NCBI GenBank assembly: GCA_020635275.1
Contig: JACKAA010000002.1
Coordinates: 124,001-188,000, forward strand
DNA: 64,000 nt
Direction of reading: 5' to 3'
Source: Ignavibacteriales bacterium
GTDB lineage: Bacteria; Bacteroidota; Ignavibacteria; Ignavibacteriales; Melioribacteraceae
Program-made: the position numbers and the translations under genes
Part shown: positions 37,878 through 46,348 of the stretch, piece after piece
How positions within the stretch are numbered: the first letter of the stretch is position 1
Layout: the number at the start of each line of letters is the position of its first letter
Notes under the pieces: model-generated
What the model was told of the DNA's origin: nothing
What the model saw: only the letters and a program-made list of their open reading frames with translations
Database searches by the model: none

Positions 37878-39325
37878 TGGTTAAAAAAGAAGTAATCTTT
37901 AATTTTGTTGGTTTCCTTTTAATATTGGAAGGAATTTTCATGTTTCTTGGAATTCCTTTTTCAATTTATTATCAGGACAATGATATTTATGTTCTTTTAT
38001 TTACAGGTTTATTTACTTCTCTTTTCGGATTAGTTCTTTTTCTTATTTCAAAAAATAAGGATAAAGATATTAGAAAAAGAGAAGGATATATTGTAGTATC
38101 CATAGGGTGGATTGTTACTTCTCTTTTTGGTGCTTTGCCTTTTGTAATTCATGGTTCCATACCAAGTTATACTGATGCATTTTTTGAAACAATGTCTGGA
38201 TTTACAACAACTGGCGCTTCAATCCTAAACGATATAGAAGCACTCCCTCATGGTCTGCTTTTTTGGAGAAGTGTGACACAATGGTTAGGCGGTATGGGAA
38301 TGATAGTTTTATCATTGGCTATCTTGCCAATATTGGGAATTGGCGGCATGCAGCTTTTTGTTGCGGAGGTGCCAGGTCCAACAAAAGATAAGCTTCACCC
38401 AAGAGTAAGAGAAACAGCTGTGAGATTATGGGGAATTTATGTCCTCTTAACTTTTGTAGAAGTTTTATTATTAGTAATTGGCGGTATGACATTATTTGAT
38501 GCAGTTTGTCATTCGTTTACAACTATGGCAACAGGAGGATTTTCAACTAAACAAGCAAGTATAGCATATTATCAGTCTCCTTTTATTCATTATGTAATAA
38601 TATTTTTTATGTTTGCCGCTGGAGTTAATTTCACTTTGCATTATCATTTACTTCATGGAAGATTTGAAAATTTAAAGAAGAATGAAGAGTTTAAATTTTA
38701 TCTTACTGTAATTTTATTTTGGACATTTTTCATAGCAGTAATTTTATATTTAACAAACTATGGAAGTGCTGAACAATCTTTTAGAGATTCACTTTTCCAA
38801 GTTGTATCAATTATAACAACAACCGGTTTTGTGACTGCCGATTATGAAATATGGGGAACTTTGTTATTATTGATCTTTTTCCTTTTTCTTTTTAGTGGAA
38901 GTTGTGCCGGATCAACCGGCGGCGGTATTAAAATTGTAAGACATTTGTTACTATTTAAAAATAGTTTTCTCGAATTAAGAAGACTTATCCATCCTAGAGC
39001 AGTAATTCCCGTTAGATACAATGGCCATAGTGTACCTCAAGATATTATTTCAAATATATTAGCGTTTTTTCTATTTTATATTTTTATTTTTATAATGGGT
39101 TCATTAGTTATGGCTGCATTAGGGCTGGATTTTATGACTGCAATTGGTTCAGTTGCTACATCATTAGGAAATGTTGGTCCGGCAATTGGTTCTGTTGGCC
39201 CTACAGATAATTTTGCTAATATTCCAACTTTGGGCAAATGGTTTTTATCATTTTTTATGCTTTTAGGCAGATTAGAACTTTTTACAATTTTGGTGATTTT
39301 TTCACCGGCATTTTGGAAATCTTAA
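37877..39325 (+). CDS. trkH: Potassium-uptake channel subunit TrkH
   Basis: 482 residues, about ten membrane segments. Selectivity-filter-type loops of the four pore repeats are visible, e.g. SGFTTTGAS, FTTMATGGFST, SIITTTGFVTADY and SLGNVGPAIGSVG. It takes up potassium together with TrkA upstream. Normal length for the family. Confidence 0.95.
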   Translation: MVKKEVIFNFVGFLLILEGIFMFLGIPFSIYYQDNDIYVLLFTGLFTSLFGLVLFLISKNKDKDIRKREGYIVVSIGWIVTSLFGALPFVIHGSIPSYTDAFFETMSGFTTTGASILNDIEALPHGLLFWRSVTQWLGGMGMIVLSLAILPILGIGGMQLFVAEVPGPTKDKLHPRVRETAVRLWGIYVLLTFVEVLLLVIGGMTLFDAVCHSFTTMATGGFSTKQASIAYYQSPFIHYVIIFFMFAAGVNFTLHYHLLHGRFENLKKNEEFKFYLTVILFWTFFIAVILYLTNYGSAEQSFRDSLFQVVSIITTTGFVTADYEIWGTLLLLIFFLFLFSGSCAGSTGGGIKIVRHLLLFKNSFLELRRLIHPRAVIPVRYNGHSVPQDIISNILAFFLFYIFIFIMGSLVMAALGLDFMTAIGSVATSLGNVGPAIGSVGPTDNFANIPTLGKWFLSFFMLLGRLELFTILVIFSPAFWKS

Positions 39326-39340
39326 AACTAAATAGGTGTC

Positions 39341-40117
39341 ATGATAATTATAAGACTCTTAAAACTTTTTATTTTTATTTCATTATTATCTTCAATTATT
39401 TATTCGCAAGAATTGTTTTTATGTGAAAGCTACACAGAAAACGGAACTCCGGTTGGCGTAATAAATAGTCTAGAAATGAAGCCTTATGGAACTGCTGTAT
39501 ATGTTTTGCTGGATAATAAAAAAGAATTTAAAGATCCAATTTTATATCTATTTGTTGATAAACTGCAAGATGGAAAATTTACACCTTATGAAAGCAAAAC
39601 TATCAGCCCAAAAAAAACTGATACTTGGGTAGTAACAAACTATGAATTTAAGGAAAAAGGGATTTATGAAATTTATGTTTTGAATTCATCTCAAAATAGA
39701 ATTGCGACAAATAAAATTGAAGTAGTTTTATCCGAACATAGTTCTAATAAATTTTCTACTTCTACCAGTGTATACTTAGGTGAATCTCAATTAACATTTT
39801 GTGAATTAGTAGTTGATGGAAAGCCCGTTAATAAATTTAATTCATTATCCTTATCCAGATCTGGCGGAGAGACTTTCATTTATATAAATAATCATGTTCC
39901 TTTGGGAATTGAAAGAATTATTTTACAGGTTTGGAAAAGATCAGAAAAGCAAAGCAATTATGAAAAATTAGTAGATACAAAAAAATTCAAAATTCTGCCG
40001 GAATGGATTGATACTTTTTTTAAATATAATTTCACTTCAACTGGCGAATACAAAATTGATATACTTGATAAAAATGATAATTTTATTACATCAAACATTA
40101 TTGAAATCTCAAACTAA
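39341..40117 (+). CDS. Secreted protein of unknown function with two homologous repeats
   Basis: 258 residues. A signal peptide (LLKLFIFISLLSSIIYSQ) precedes two related beta-rich units of about 110 residues, from about 25-130 and 140-258. Both start FCE and contain a hydroxyl/Gly-rich strand (FLCESYTENGTPVG and TFCELVVDGKPVN) and end in GEYKIDI or GIYEIYV followed by a short strand. I do not recognise a named family. It lies 15 bases after trkH and 15 before rmlA, so it is in the same operon, though the functional link is unclear. Confidence 0.75.
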   Translation: MIIIRLLKLFIFISLLSSIIYSQELFLCESYTENGTPVGVINSLEMKPYGTAVYVLLDNKKEFKDPILYLFVDKLQDGKFTPYESKTISPKKTDTWVVTNYEFKEKGIYEIYVLNSSQNRIATNKIEVVLSEHSSNKFSTSTSVYLGESQLTFCELVVDGKPVNKFNSLSLSRSGGETFIYINNHVPLGIERIILQVWKRSEKQSNYEKLVDTKKFKILPEWIDTFFKYNFTSTGEYKIDILDKNDNFITSNIIEISN

Positions 40118-40132
40118 ATTTTTAAGGTTAAT

Positions 40133-40996
40133 ATGAAAGGCATAATACTGGCAGGTGGAGCTGGAACAAGATTGTTCCCCATAACAAAAATATATAGTAA
40201 ACAACTTGCTCTTTTATATGATAAGCCTTTGATATACTATCCTCTTTCTATTCTAATGCTTGGCGGAATTAGAGATATATTAATAATATCTGATGAAAAT
40301 ACAATTCCACTTTATAAGCAATTATTTGGAAATGGTGATTTTTTAGGTATAAATATTAGTTATGCCATTCAAAATGCTCCAAACGGAATTGCAGAAGCAT
40401 TTATTATTGGTGAAGAATTTATTGGGAATGATAGTGTAACTTTAGTTCTTGGTGATAATATTTTTTATGGAAAACTTGATTATTTATATGATGCGCTGAA
40501 TAATCATGAAAAAGGAGCTACAATATTTGCATATAAGGTCACTGATCCAGAAAGATATGGAATTGTAGAATTTGATAAGTCTGGAAAAGCCATATCAATT
40601 GAAGAAAAACCAACTGAACCAAAATCTGAGTTTGCTATACCTGGATTGTACATTTATGACAATGAAGTAATAAATATTTCAAAAAACTTAAAACCTTCAA
40701 AACGTGGTGAATTAGAAATTACTGATGTAAATAAAAATTATTTAGAAAAGGATTTATTAAATGTGGTACAAATAGGTAGAGGTGTTGCCTGGCTTGATAC
40801 CGGAACTCCAGAAGCATTGTTACAAGCTTCCAATTTTTTTGGAGTAATTGAAGATAGACAGGGACTCAAAGTTGCTTGTCTTGAAGAAATTGCCTATAAA
40901 AGAAATTTTATTACTAAAGAAGATCTAAATAAATTAATTAGCAATTATCCAAATTCAAGCTATAGAGATTATTTGATAAGATTCATGAAAGGCTAA
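40133..40996 (+). CDS. rmlA: Glucose-1-phosphate thymidylyltransferase
   Basis: 287 residues, the normal length. The nucleotide-binding signature GIILAGGAGTRLFPITK, the sugar-binding LVLGDNIFYG, IVEFDKSGKAISIEEKP and the closing WLDTGTPEALLQAS are all present. It makes dTDP-glucose, the first step to dTDP-rhamnose and other dTDP-sugars for surface glycans. No rmlBCD follows, because the next gene is convergent. Confidence 0.95.
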   Translation: MKGIILAGGAGTRLFPITKIYSKQLALLYDKPLIYYPLSILMLGGIRDILIISDENTIPLYKQLFGNGDFLGINISYAIQNAPNGIAEAFIIGEEFIGNDSVTLVLGDNIFYGKLDYLYDALNNHEKGATIFAYKVTDPERYGIVEFDKSGKAISIEEKPTEPKSEFAIPGLYIYDNEVINISKNLKPSKRGELEITDVNKNYLEKDLLNVVQIGRGVAWLDTGTPEALLQASNFFGVIEDRQGLKVACLEEIAYKRNFITKEDLNKLISNYPNSSYRDYLIRFMKG

Positions 40997-41004
40997 CGGG
41001 GAAA

Positions 41005-41037
41005 GGTGAAGTATTCCCAGCCAAAGAATACTCCACC
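41005..41037. terminator. Hairpin between convergent rmlA and T9SS protein genes
   Basis: GGTGAAGTATTC (41005-41016) and GAATACTCCACC (41026-41037) form a 12-pair stem with one mismatch around a 9-base loop. It lies 8 bases after the rmlA stop and 33 bases before the end of the opposing gene, so it probably serves both. Confidence 0.6.
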
Positions 41038-41070
41038 CATATATATAGATTTGAGTTTAAATAATGAGTC

Positions 41071-42375
41071 TTATTTAATTAAGTTCATTTTCTTTACTTG
41101 AGAGAATTTATTGTCAACAATTAGTTGGTAAATGTAAACACCACTAGCTAATCTTGATCCATCAATGTTTATTTCATGAATTCCAGCTGATAGTTCTTCA
41201 TCCAAAACTGCTAATACTTTCTCTCCAATTAAGTTATATACTTCTAATCTTGCAACAGCATTATCCTTCATTTTTACTTCTACCTTTGTACTAGGATTAA
41301 ACGGATTTGGATAATTTTGACTAATCCCATATTCAGTAGGTATAGTTTCTTCTTCTGCTAATACTTCTTCTTCATCCTTTTGTTCACCTACTCCGGTTGT
41401 TGAATTATTTCCATAAACTTCTACTTCCCAAATATCACACCAGTCATTTCCTTCACTACCAGTTACAACTATTGTTAAATACCTTGTTGTTATTCCTCCC
41501 AAACTATGTTCTGACCATTGAGTCCCTGTAGATGTTGTTTCTTTCTTTATCAGACTCTTTTCACTGTATCTGCCGCTATAGAACTCACAATCATAACTTA
41601 TTCCTTGATCTGATCCATATCCATTTATCATTATATGGTCAACATAAGTGTCTTCTCCTAAATCTATTGTAATCCATTGTGGAAATCCAGCTACTGCCCA
41701 TCTTCCATCTGAGGATGAATTATAATTGCCTCCATTGCTTGAAGCAGTAATTCCATCATACAGATTTTTATCTGTAAATTTTTCATTATGTACAGCCGAA
41801 GCTTCTGAACCAACTATGTTTACTTTTGCTATTTTTAATTGATCTTGGGGTGTCCCAAAAACACTTACATGACTCTGTGGATTGGTGATGTTTACGAAGT
41901 TATCTCCAGTGATTATTGTACTTATGGTGCCTTCAAAATCCCATTGGATGGCTAATAGATCTATATTATTTACATCTACATTACCTTTAAGAGAGAACTT
42001 TCCGACTAAGGTTTTCTTTGAGATAATATCATGACCAATATAAGAAACAAAGGTAAGTTCTGTGGGTCCGTCTATGTTGTCTATCCCAACATAAAGATCT
42101 GGTTCGTTGAGTAGTTCTGAACTTCCTTGAACATAGGAAAAGTTTAGGCTTGAGAGATCGATATTTTGGTTTATACTAAGTGCACATTGATAACTTGTAA
42201 GTTGTACTTCTTCTCCAACATTTTCTATATAAACACATGCTTCTACTTTATTGTTATTTATTACCTCTACTTCCTCTATACTCATTTTGTAGGACGAACC
42301 TGAAAAAACTATTGAATTGAAAATTATTAGAAAAGATACTATTTGAAGAATTCTGTTGTATATGATGGCTGTCAT
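41071..42375 (-). CDS. Secreted T9SS protein with discoidin (F5/8C) domain
   Basis: 434 residues. A signal-peptide-like N-terminus is followed by a cohesin-like beta domain (about 28-175), then a discoidin/F5-8C-type carbohydrate-binding domain (about 185-320, with NLYDGITASSNGGNYNSSSD, WITIDLGEDTYVDHIMI and DIWEVEVYG). An acidic linker leads to a T9SS type A sorting domain (SQNYPNPFNPSTKVEVK through GVYIYQLIVDNKFSQVKKM). It should be exported across the outer membrane, perhaps to bind surface or substrate sugars. GGGGAAA lies just upstream of the ATG. Confidence 0.87.
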   Translation of the reverse strand: MTAIIYNRILQIVSFLIIFNSIVFSGSSYKMSIEEVEVINNNKVEACVYIENVGEEVQLTSYQCALSINQNIDLSSLNFSYVQGSSELLNEPDLYVGIDNIDGPTELTFVSYIGHDIISKKTLVGKFSLKGNVDVNNIDLLAIQWDFEGTISTIITGDNFVNITNPQSHVSVFGTPQDQLKIAKVNIVGSEASAVHNEKFTDKNLYDGITASSNGGNYNSSSDGRWAVAGFPQWITIDLGEDTYVDHIMINGYGSDQGISYDCEFYSGRYSEKSLIKKETTSTGTQWSEHSLGGITTRYLTIVVTGSEGNDWCDIWEVEVYGNNSTTGVGEQKDEEEVLAEEETIPTEYGISQNYPNPFNPSTKVEVKMKDNAVARLEVYNLIGEKVLAVLDEELSAGIHEINIDGSRLASGVYIYQLIVDNKFSQVKKMNLIK

Positions 42376-42654
42376 ATTGTTTCCCCGTTATTTAAGATAA
42401 TTCTGGGAAAACAAATTCAGCTATAATGCCAATTAAATTCGATGTGTTCTAAATCACGTTATTCTTCTGTTTTTAGTCAAAAAATGAATTATTTACAAAA
42501 TATTTTTGTCTTACAATTATTTTAAATAGGTGAAATTTTTATTGACATCAATTCATCATAGTTTGATTAAAATAAAAAAATACAACAATACATTAGTGCA
42601 ATAATTATTTACACTGCAAAAAATGTTTCATGAGTTTAAATTGCTGATATTAGA
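42376..42654. other. Gap without a recognised gene
   Basis: The gap between the start of the discoidin protein and the amidase end is 376 bases. Its right part holds the small membrane-peptide frame at 42655-42741. In the remaining stretch I see only AT-rich sequence and no clear hairpin or RNA gene; it should contain the promoter of the discoidin protein gene. Confidence 0.5.
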
Positions 42655-42741
42655 TTATGTTCCTGAAGTAATCTTTGAAAGGAAAAGTAATACAATAAAA
42701 AGTATTAAAAATATTGTTACCCATTTTTGTGCATTTGTCAT
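42655..42741 (-). CDS. Small single-helix membrane peptide (28 residues)
   Basis: ATG at 42741 to TAA at 42655. The peptide starts MTNAQKWV, continues with a clean hydrophobic helix (TIFLILFIVLLFL) and ends SKITSGT. It begins 10 bases after the stop of the amidase gene on the same strand, a spacing typical of translational coupling. No family is recognised. Small one-helix proteins often modulate membrane enzymes. The frame is too short to exclude chance on its own. Confidence 0.45.
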   Translation of the reverse strand: MTNAQKWVTIFLILFIVLLFLSKITSGT

Positions 42742-42751
42742 AAAATAATCC

Positions 42752-44326
42752 TTAATTTTTGATTTCTGAAGCTATAATAGATTCATAATAGTTTTTATAT
42801 TTAAATATTGCATTTAGTATTGAATTAGCTATTTCTTTTTGTCCGCTTCTACTATTTAAATACTTTGCATCATTTTTATTAGAAATAAATCCGGTTTCTA
42901 TTAAAACACTTGGCATTGAAGCACCAACTAAAACATAAAATCCTGCTTGTTTAATTCCCCTTGAAGGAATTCCTAAATCTTTTATCCATTCGGTATTTAA
43001 CATATCAGCAAATGTCTCGGAATATCTTAAATTTGAAGTATTTGCCATACTAACCAGTATAAAATTTTCATCAGTTAGTTTTTTGTATCTTTGCGGATCA
43101 TCTTCAAGTCTTATTACACTATTTTCAAATTCAGCAATGTCTATTGCTTCTTTAGTTCGCCCTGGTCTTAACAAATATACTTCAATTCCAGAAGCAGAAG
43201 TTGGTTTTTTCGGCGTAGCGTTACAATGTATTGATATAAACAAATCACCTCTATTTTCATTTGCAATCTGACCGCGTTTATACAATTCCGGGAATACATC
43301 TTTATCTCTTGTATAAACTACTTTTACATCTTTCATTTTATTTTTAATTAAACTTCCTAACTCCAATGCTATTGCAAGGGTGATATCTTTTTCTCTAATA
43401 CCATTAATCCCAATTGCTCCCGGATCTTTTCCACCATGACCGGCATCAATAACAATAGTATCAAATTTCCATTTTTCAATTTCTTCATTTAAATTGCTTT
43501 CACTTTTCAAAAATTTATTATGTATTGATACTAAAATTTCGCCAATATCTTCATCATAAAATACCTCATATTTATCGTATCCTTCTCTCAAACTAATTTC
43601 CATCTGAGGGTTACCATTAACATGTTTTATCTGAATATTTCTAATAAAACCTTTTGTTTGCAATGAATTAAAAAGATTTTTATCAATTGTTACATTTGAA
43701 AAGAAAAGATATAATGTATTCCCATTAATAGAACTTGTTGGAACTCTTATTTCATTTTTTGTGGCTAATCTTAGCAAGGTTCCATTTGTTTTATTTTCAA
43801 TTTTGGCAGAAAAAATATCATATTTAACTGTACTTCTATCTACTAAATTTTTATTCCATGCTACTACTTCTCGGGTATTTATTTCTGTAGGATTTATTAG
43901 AAGTGTATTTCCATTTTCTATGTAAGAAGTTTCAAAACCGGATGCTAAACCTAAATACTCAGCAGAATATTTTATAGGAATCATTACACTGCCGCTTATA
44001 AGTTTTGCAGAGACAGGCATTTGAAATATTTGATGCTTATTGTCTTTTTTTGAAGTTAAAATTACAAATTGATTATTTGCTGTATATTTTAAATTATATT
44101 CAACGAACTTAATTTCAGATTTTTGTCGATTTGGATTAAAATAAAAATTTGCACCTAAAGCCTTTGCCAATTCTTTTGAAGAAACATATTCAGTCCCTCT
44201 TATATTTTCTGAACTTATCTTTAAAGTTTGATTACCGCGTTTAATTGTAAGATTTGCAGAAAAAAATTGCGATACAAAGATTAACTGAAAAATAATTATC
44301 AATAATTTATTTGTAAATAATCTCAT
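42752..44326 (-). CDS. N-acetylmuramoyl-L-alanine amidase (Amidase_3) with extended N-terminal domains
   Basis: 524 residues. A signal peptide, then a copper-amine-oxidase-N-like beta domain (about 25-140), then an AMIN-like targeting domain (about 165-270), then Amidase_3. Zinc and catalytic residues are seen in IVIDAGHGGKDPGA, the acidic IREKD, FISIHCNA and VLIETGFISN. It cuts the amide bond between MurNAc and L-Ala in peptidoglycan, needed for daughter-cell separation and wall turnover. Follows the ICMT-like gene by 8 bases. Confidence 0.92.
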   Translation of the reverse strand: MRLFTNKLLIIIFQLIFVSQFFSANLTIKRGNQTLKISSENIRGTEYVSSKELAKALGANFYFNPNRQKSEIKFVEYNLKYTANNQFVILTSKKDNKHQIFQMPVSAKLISGSVMIPIKYSAEYLGLASGFETSYIENGNTLLINPTEINTREVVAWNKNLVDRSTVKYDIFSAKIENKTNGTLLRLATKNEIRVPTSSINGNTLYLFFSNVTIDKNLFNSLQTKGFIRNIQIKHVNGNPQMEISLREGYDKYEVFYDEDIGEILVSIHNKFLKSESNLNEEIEKWKFDTIVIDAGHGGKDPGAIGINGIREKDITLAIALELGSLIKNKMKDVKVVYTRDKDVFPELYKRGQIANENRGDLFISIHCNATPKKPTSASGIEVYLLRPGRTKEAIDIAEFENSVIRLEDDPQRYKKLTDENFILVSMANTSNLRYSETFADMLNTEWIKDLGIPSRGIKQAGFYVLVGASMPSVLIETGFISNKNDAKYLNSRSGQKEIANSILNAIFKYKNYYESIIASEIKN

Positions 44327-44334
44327 ATAATAAG

Positions 44335-44931
44335 TTAGCCAATAAATGGAATAAAAAAACCTGACTTTTTCTTATACTCTTTAAATTCTTCATTAAAGTA
44401 AGCAGATAATAAATTTTCTTCAGCTTTAGCTCTAAGAATAAATAATGGAATTTCAATTAAAATTACAATTGGAATTATTATATAACCCATTAATGCTAAT
44501 CCAACACCAAAATCACTTAAAATTTGACTAAAATATTGGGGATGCCTTAAATATTTGTATAATCCTAATTTTATCAACTTATGATTCTTAAATATTAGTA
44601 TATCTTGTGAATAAAATTCACCTAACGCTTTAAATGATGAAACCTGTACCCATGAAAATATTATAAATAAAATTAGTCCAATTATTCTTAAATAATTATA
44701 TTCTTGTTTAATTGATTCATCAAAAACACCCAAATTAAAAATTGCAGCTATTGTTAAAATCAGAACCAAAGCAGCAATATTTGGTGGAATTTTTTGTAAA
44801 TAAGTGGTTGGTTTTTTAACAACATTGCTTAATTTTGATTTCATTCCCTTTTTTGCACCAGATAAATTTGAACTCATTGATACAAAAAGGTTTATAGCAA
44901 CAATTAAATTAATTGGATCCATAAAATTCAC
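44335..44931 (-). CDS. Isoprenylcysteine carboxyl methyltransferase/PEMT-family membrane protein
   Basis: 198 residues, about five hydrophobic segments. The family core is the LGLYKYLRHPQYFSQIL motif (about 128-144) and the closing AEENLLSAYFNEEFKEYKKK. Such proteins methylate lipid or isoprenoid substrates, using AdoMet at the membrane face. Bacterial members often have no known substrate. First gene of a minus-strand unit with the amidase and the small peptide. Confidence 0.82.
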   Translation of the reverse strand: MNFMDPINLIVAINLFVSMSSNLSGAKKGMKSKLSNVVKKPTTYLQKIPPNIAALVLILTIAAIFNLGVFDESIKQEYNYLRIIGLILFIIFSWVQVSSFKALGEFYSQDILIFKNHKLIKLGLYKYLRHPQYFSQILSDFGVGLALMGYIIIPIVILIEIPLFILRAKAEENLLSAYFNEEFKEYKKKSGFFIPFIG

Positions 44932-45083
44932 AAATTCCTAAAAATGCCTTTTGAAATATAACAAGTTCAGTTGAAATATTTATAATAAACAAAAAAGGTA
45001 AACTTTACATGTAAAAAATTAAATTCAAATTAAATCAAAATTATATCAATACATTAAATTTCAAAAATTTCTCAATTTTATTA

Positions 45084-45110
45084 TAAATAATCATAAAAAT
45101 AAATCGATAA
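45084..45110 (+). promoter_or_regulatory. TAAA-N15-ATCGATAA, possible sigma28-like promoter or activator site for cassette 1
   Basis: TAAA (45084-45087) is followed after exactly 15 bases by ATCGATAA (45103-45110), a spacing and -10 sequence like FliA/WhiG promoters (TAAA-N15-GCCGATAA). The octamer recurs at 50468 and 55509, with ACCGATAA at 47886. It directly abuts the sigma54-like element, so it may instead be a protein-binding site. Confidence 0.4.
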
Positions 45111-45115
45111 TACTC

Positions 45116-45132
45116 TTGGCATAATTTATGCA
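45116..45132 (+). promoter_or_regulatory. Sigma54 (-24/-12) promoter of pilin-like cassette 1
   Basis: TTGGCATAATTTATGCA matches the sigma54 consensus TTGGCACGNNNNTTGCA with the invariant GG (45118-45119) and GC (45130-45131) separated by exactly 10 bases. The cassette's first ATG is 31 bases downstream of the -12 GC. Pilin genes in Pseudomonas are known to be sigma54-dependent. Confidence 0.6.
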
Positions 45133-45162
45133 AAAATTTAAACTTCAATAAAGAAGAATTAT

Positions 45163-45675
45163 ATGAACTCCGGACAAATGTTAACATCCATTGCGGCAAT
45201 GATATTACTAAGTACAGTAATTCTTAATGTTAATAGAAATTCACTTACAACTACTGTTAAGATGGATGAAACAAAATATGAAATTCTGGCTGTTTCTTTA
45301 GGTACAGCAATAATTGAAGAAGCTTTTAGCAAATCTTTTGATGAAGAAACTGCAGATAATAATTTAATTGACAATTTATCCGATCTTTCTTCAACTTTAG
45401 GTCCTGAAGGTGGTGAACATACCAGACTTGAATTTGATGATTTTGATGATTTTAATAATTATTCCGGAAATACAAATAGTGATCCAACTTTTGCTTCCGC
45501 AAATATGTATTTTCGATGTAAAGTACATTATGTGGATCCATCAGTTTCATTAGATTCAGTTTCAAGTAAAACTTGGCACAAAAGAATAACTGTTTATGTT
45601 TCAAGTCCATTTATAGAAGATAGTACAAAAAATATAGTTTTATCAAAAATAAATAGTCATTATTATTTTAGATAA
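45163..45675 (+). CDS. Pilin-like protein, cassette 1 V-type (PilV/GspI-like)
   Basis: 170 residues. After four residues ending in Gly the N-terminus is a pilin-like hydrophobic helix (QMLTSIAAMILLSTVILNV). A shared signature follows: SFDEE (58-62) and FDDFDDFNNY (91-100), both also in the other two V-type proteins. The rest is beta-rich. In pilV-pilW-pilX operons the V protein is a minor pilin that primes assembly; the position here is the same. No named family was recognised, so this role is inferred from N-terminus, motif and gene order. Confidence 0.7.
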   Translation: MNSGQMLTSIAAMILLSTVILNVNRNSLTTTVKMDETKYEILAVSLGTAIIEEAFSKSFDEETADNNLIDNLSDLSSTLGPEGGEHTRLEFDDFDDFNNYSGNTNSDPTFASANMYFRCKVHYVDPSVSLDSVSSKTWHKRITVYVSSPFIEDSTKNIVLSKINSHYYFR

Positions 45676-45683
45676 AGGATATT

Positions 45684-46337
45684 ATGGGTTTTAGCACATT
45701 AATTGATATACTTGGTTCATCATTAATTGGCGGATCAATCCTTCTTATTTTGTTCAGAATGAGTGATGCTTCTGTTGAAAGTAATTATTTAACTAGTGGT
45801 GAATTTTTAGTACAAAGTAATTTGTTGGCTACTATAGAAATACTTGAACATGATTTAAGAAAAGTTGGTTATTGTGAAAATTGGGAGGAGATTCCCGATC
45901 CGGCTATTGCAATTATTGAAGCAACCGATACAAGTATTACTTTTTTAACAGATGTTGCTCAATCTCAAAGTTTACAATTAGGAGATGGTACAGTTGATAC
46001 TTTGAAATATTGGATCGGCAAATCAACGGATGCTGAAGTTCAAAATACTCCAAATCCAAATGACAAAATATTGTATCGTCAAGTTAATAATGATCCTCCA
46101 TTTTATGCAAATCTTGGTATTACTCAATTTAAATTGCAATATTTTAATGCACTTGGAAACAAGATTACAGCAATGCCAGTAAATCCACCATTAGGTATAA
46201 TAACATTGCAAATTGATATAACTGTTGAAAATACTGCTTCTTATGGAGATGAAGCGGACGGAAATGTTTATTCAAAAGATAAAAGTGCATTTTATAGACA
46301 AATACGCTTGGCAGCACCAAGTCTTGCAATTAGATAA
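45684..46337 (+). CDS. Pilin-like protein, cassette 1 W-type (PilW/GspJ-like)
   Basis: 217 residues. Starts MG then FSTLIDILGSSLIGGSILLILF, which resembles a mature prepilin-type helix (FTLIELL) with only a two-residue leader. Conserved in all three W-type paralogues: LEHDLRKVGYCEN (LENDF-IGYHET in the third), ITFLTD, NPNDKILYR and LGITQFKLQYF. This arrangement, with an HDLR segment near residue 55-60, is also seen in GspJ/PilW minor pseudopilins. AAGGA precedes the ATG, 8 bases after the V-type stop. Confidence 0.72.
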   Translation: MGFSTLIDILGSSLIGGSILLILFRMSDASVESNYLTSGEFLVQSNLLATIEILEHDLRKVGYCENWEEIPDPAIAIIEATDTSITFLTDVAQSQSLQLGDGTVDTLKYWIGKSTDAEVQNTPNPNDKILYRQVNNDPPFYANLGITQFKLQYFNALGNKITAMPVNPPLGIITLQIDITVENTASYGDEADGNVYSKDKSAFYRQIRLAAPSLAIR

Positions 46338-46348
46338 GGATATATAAT

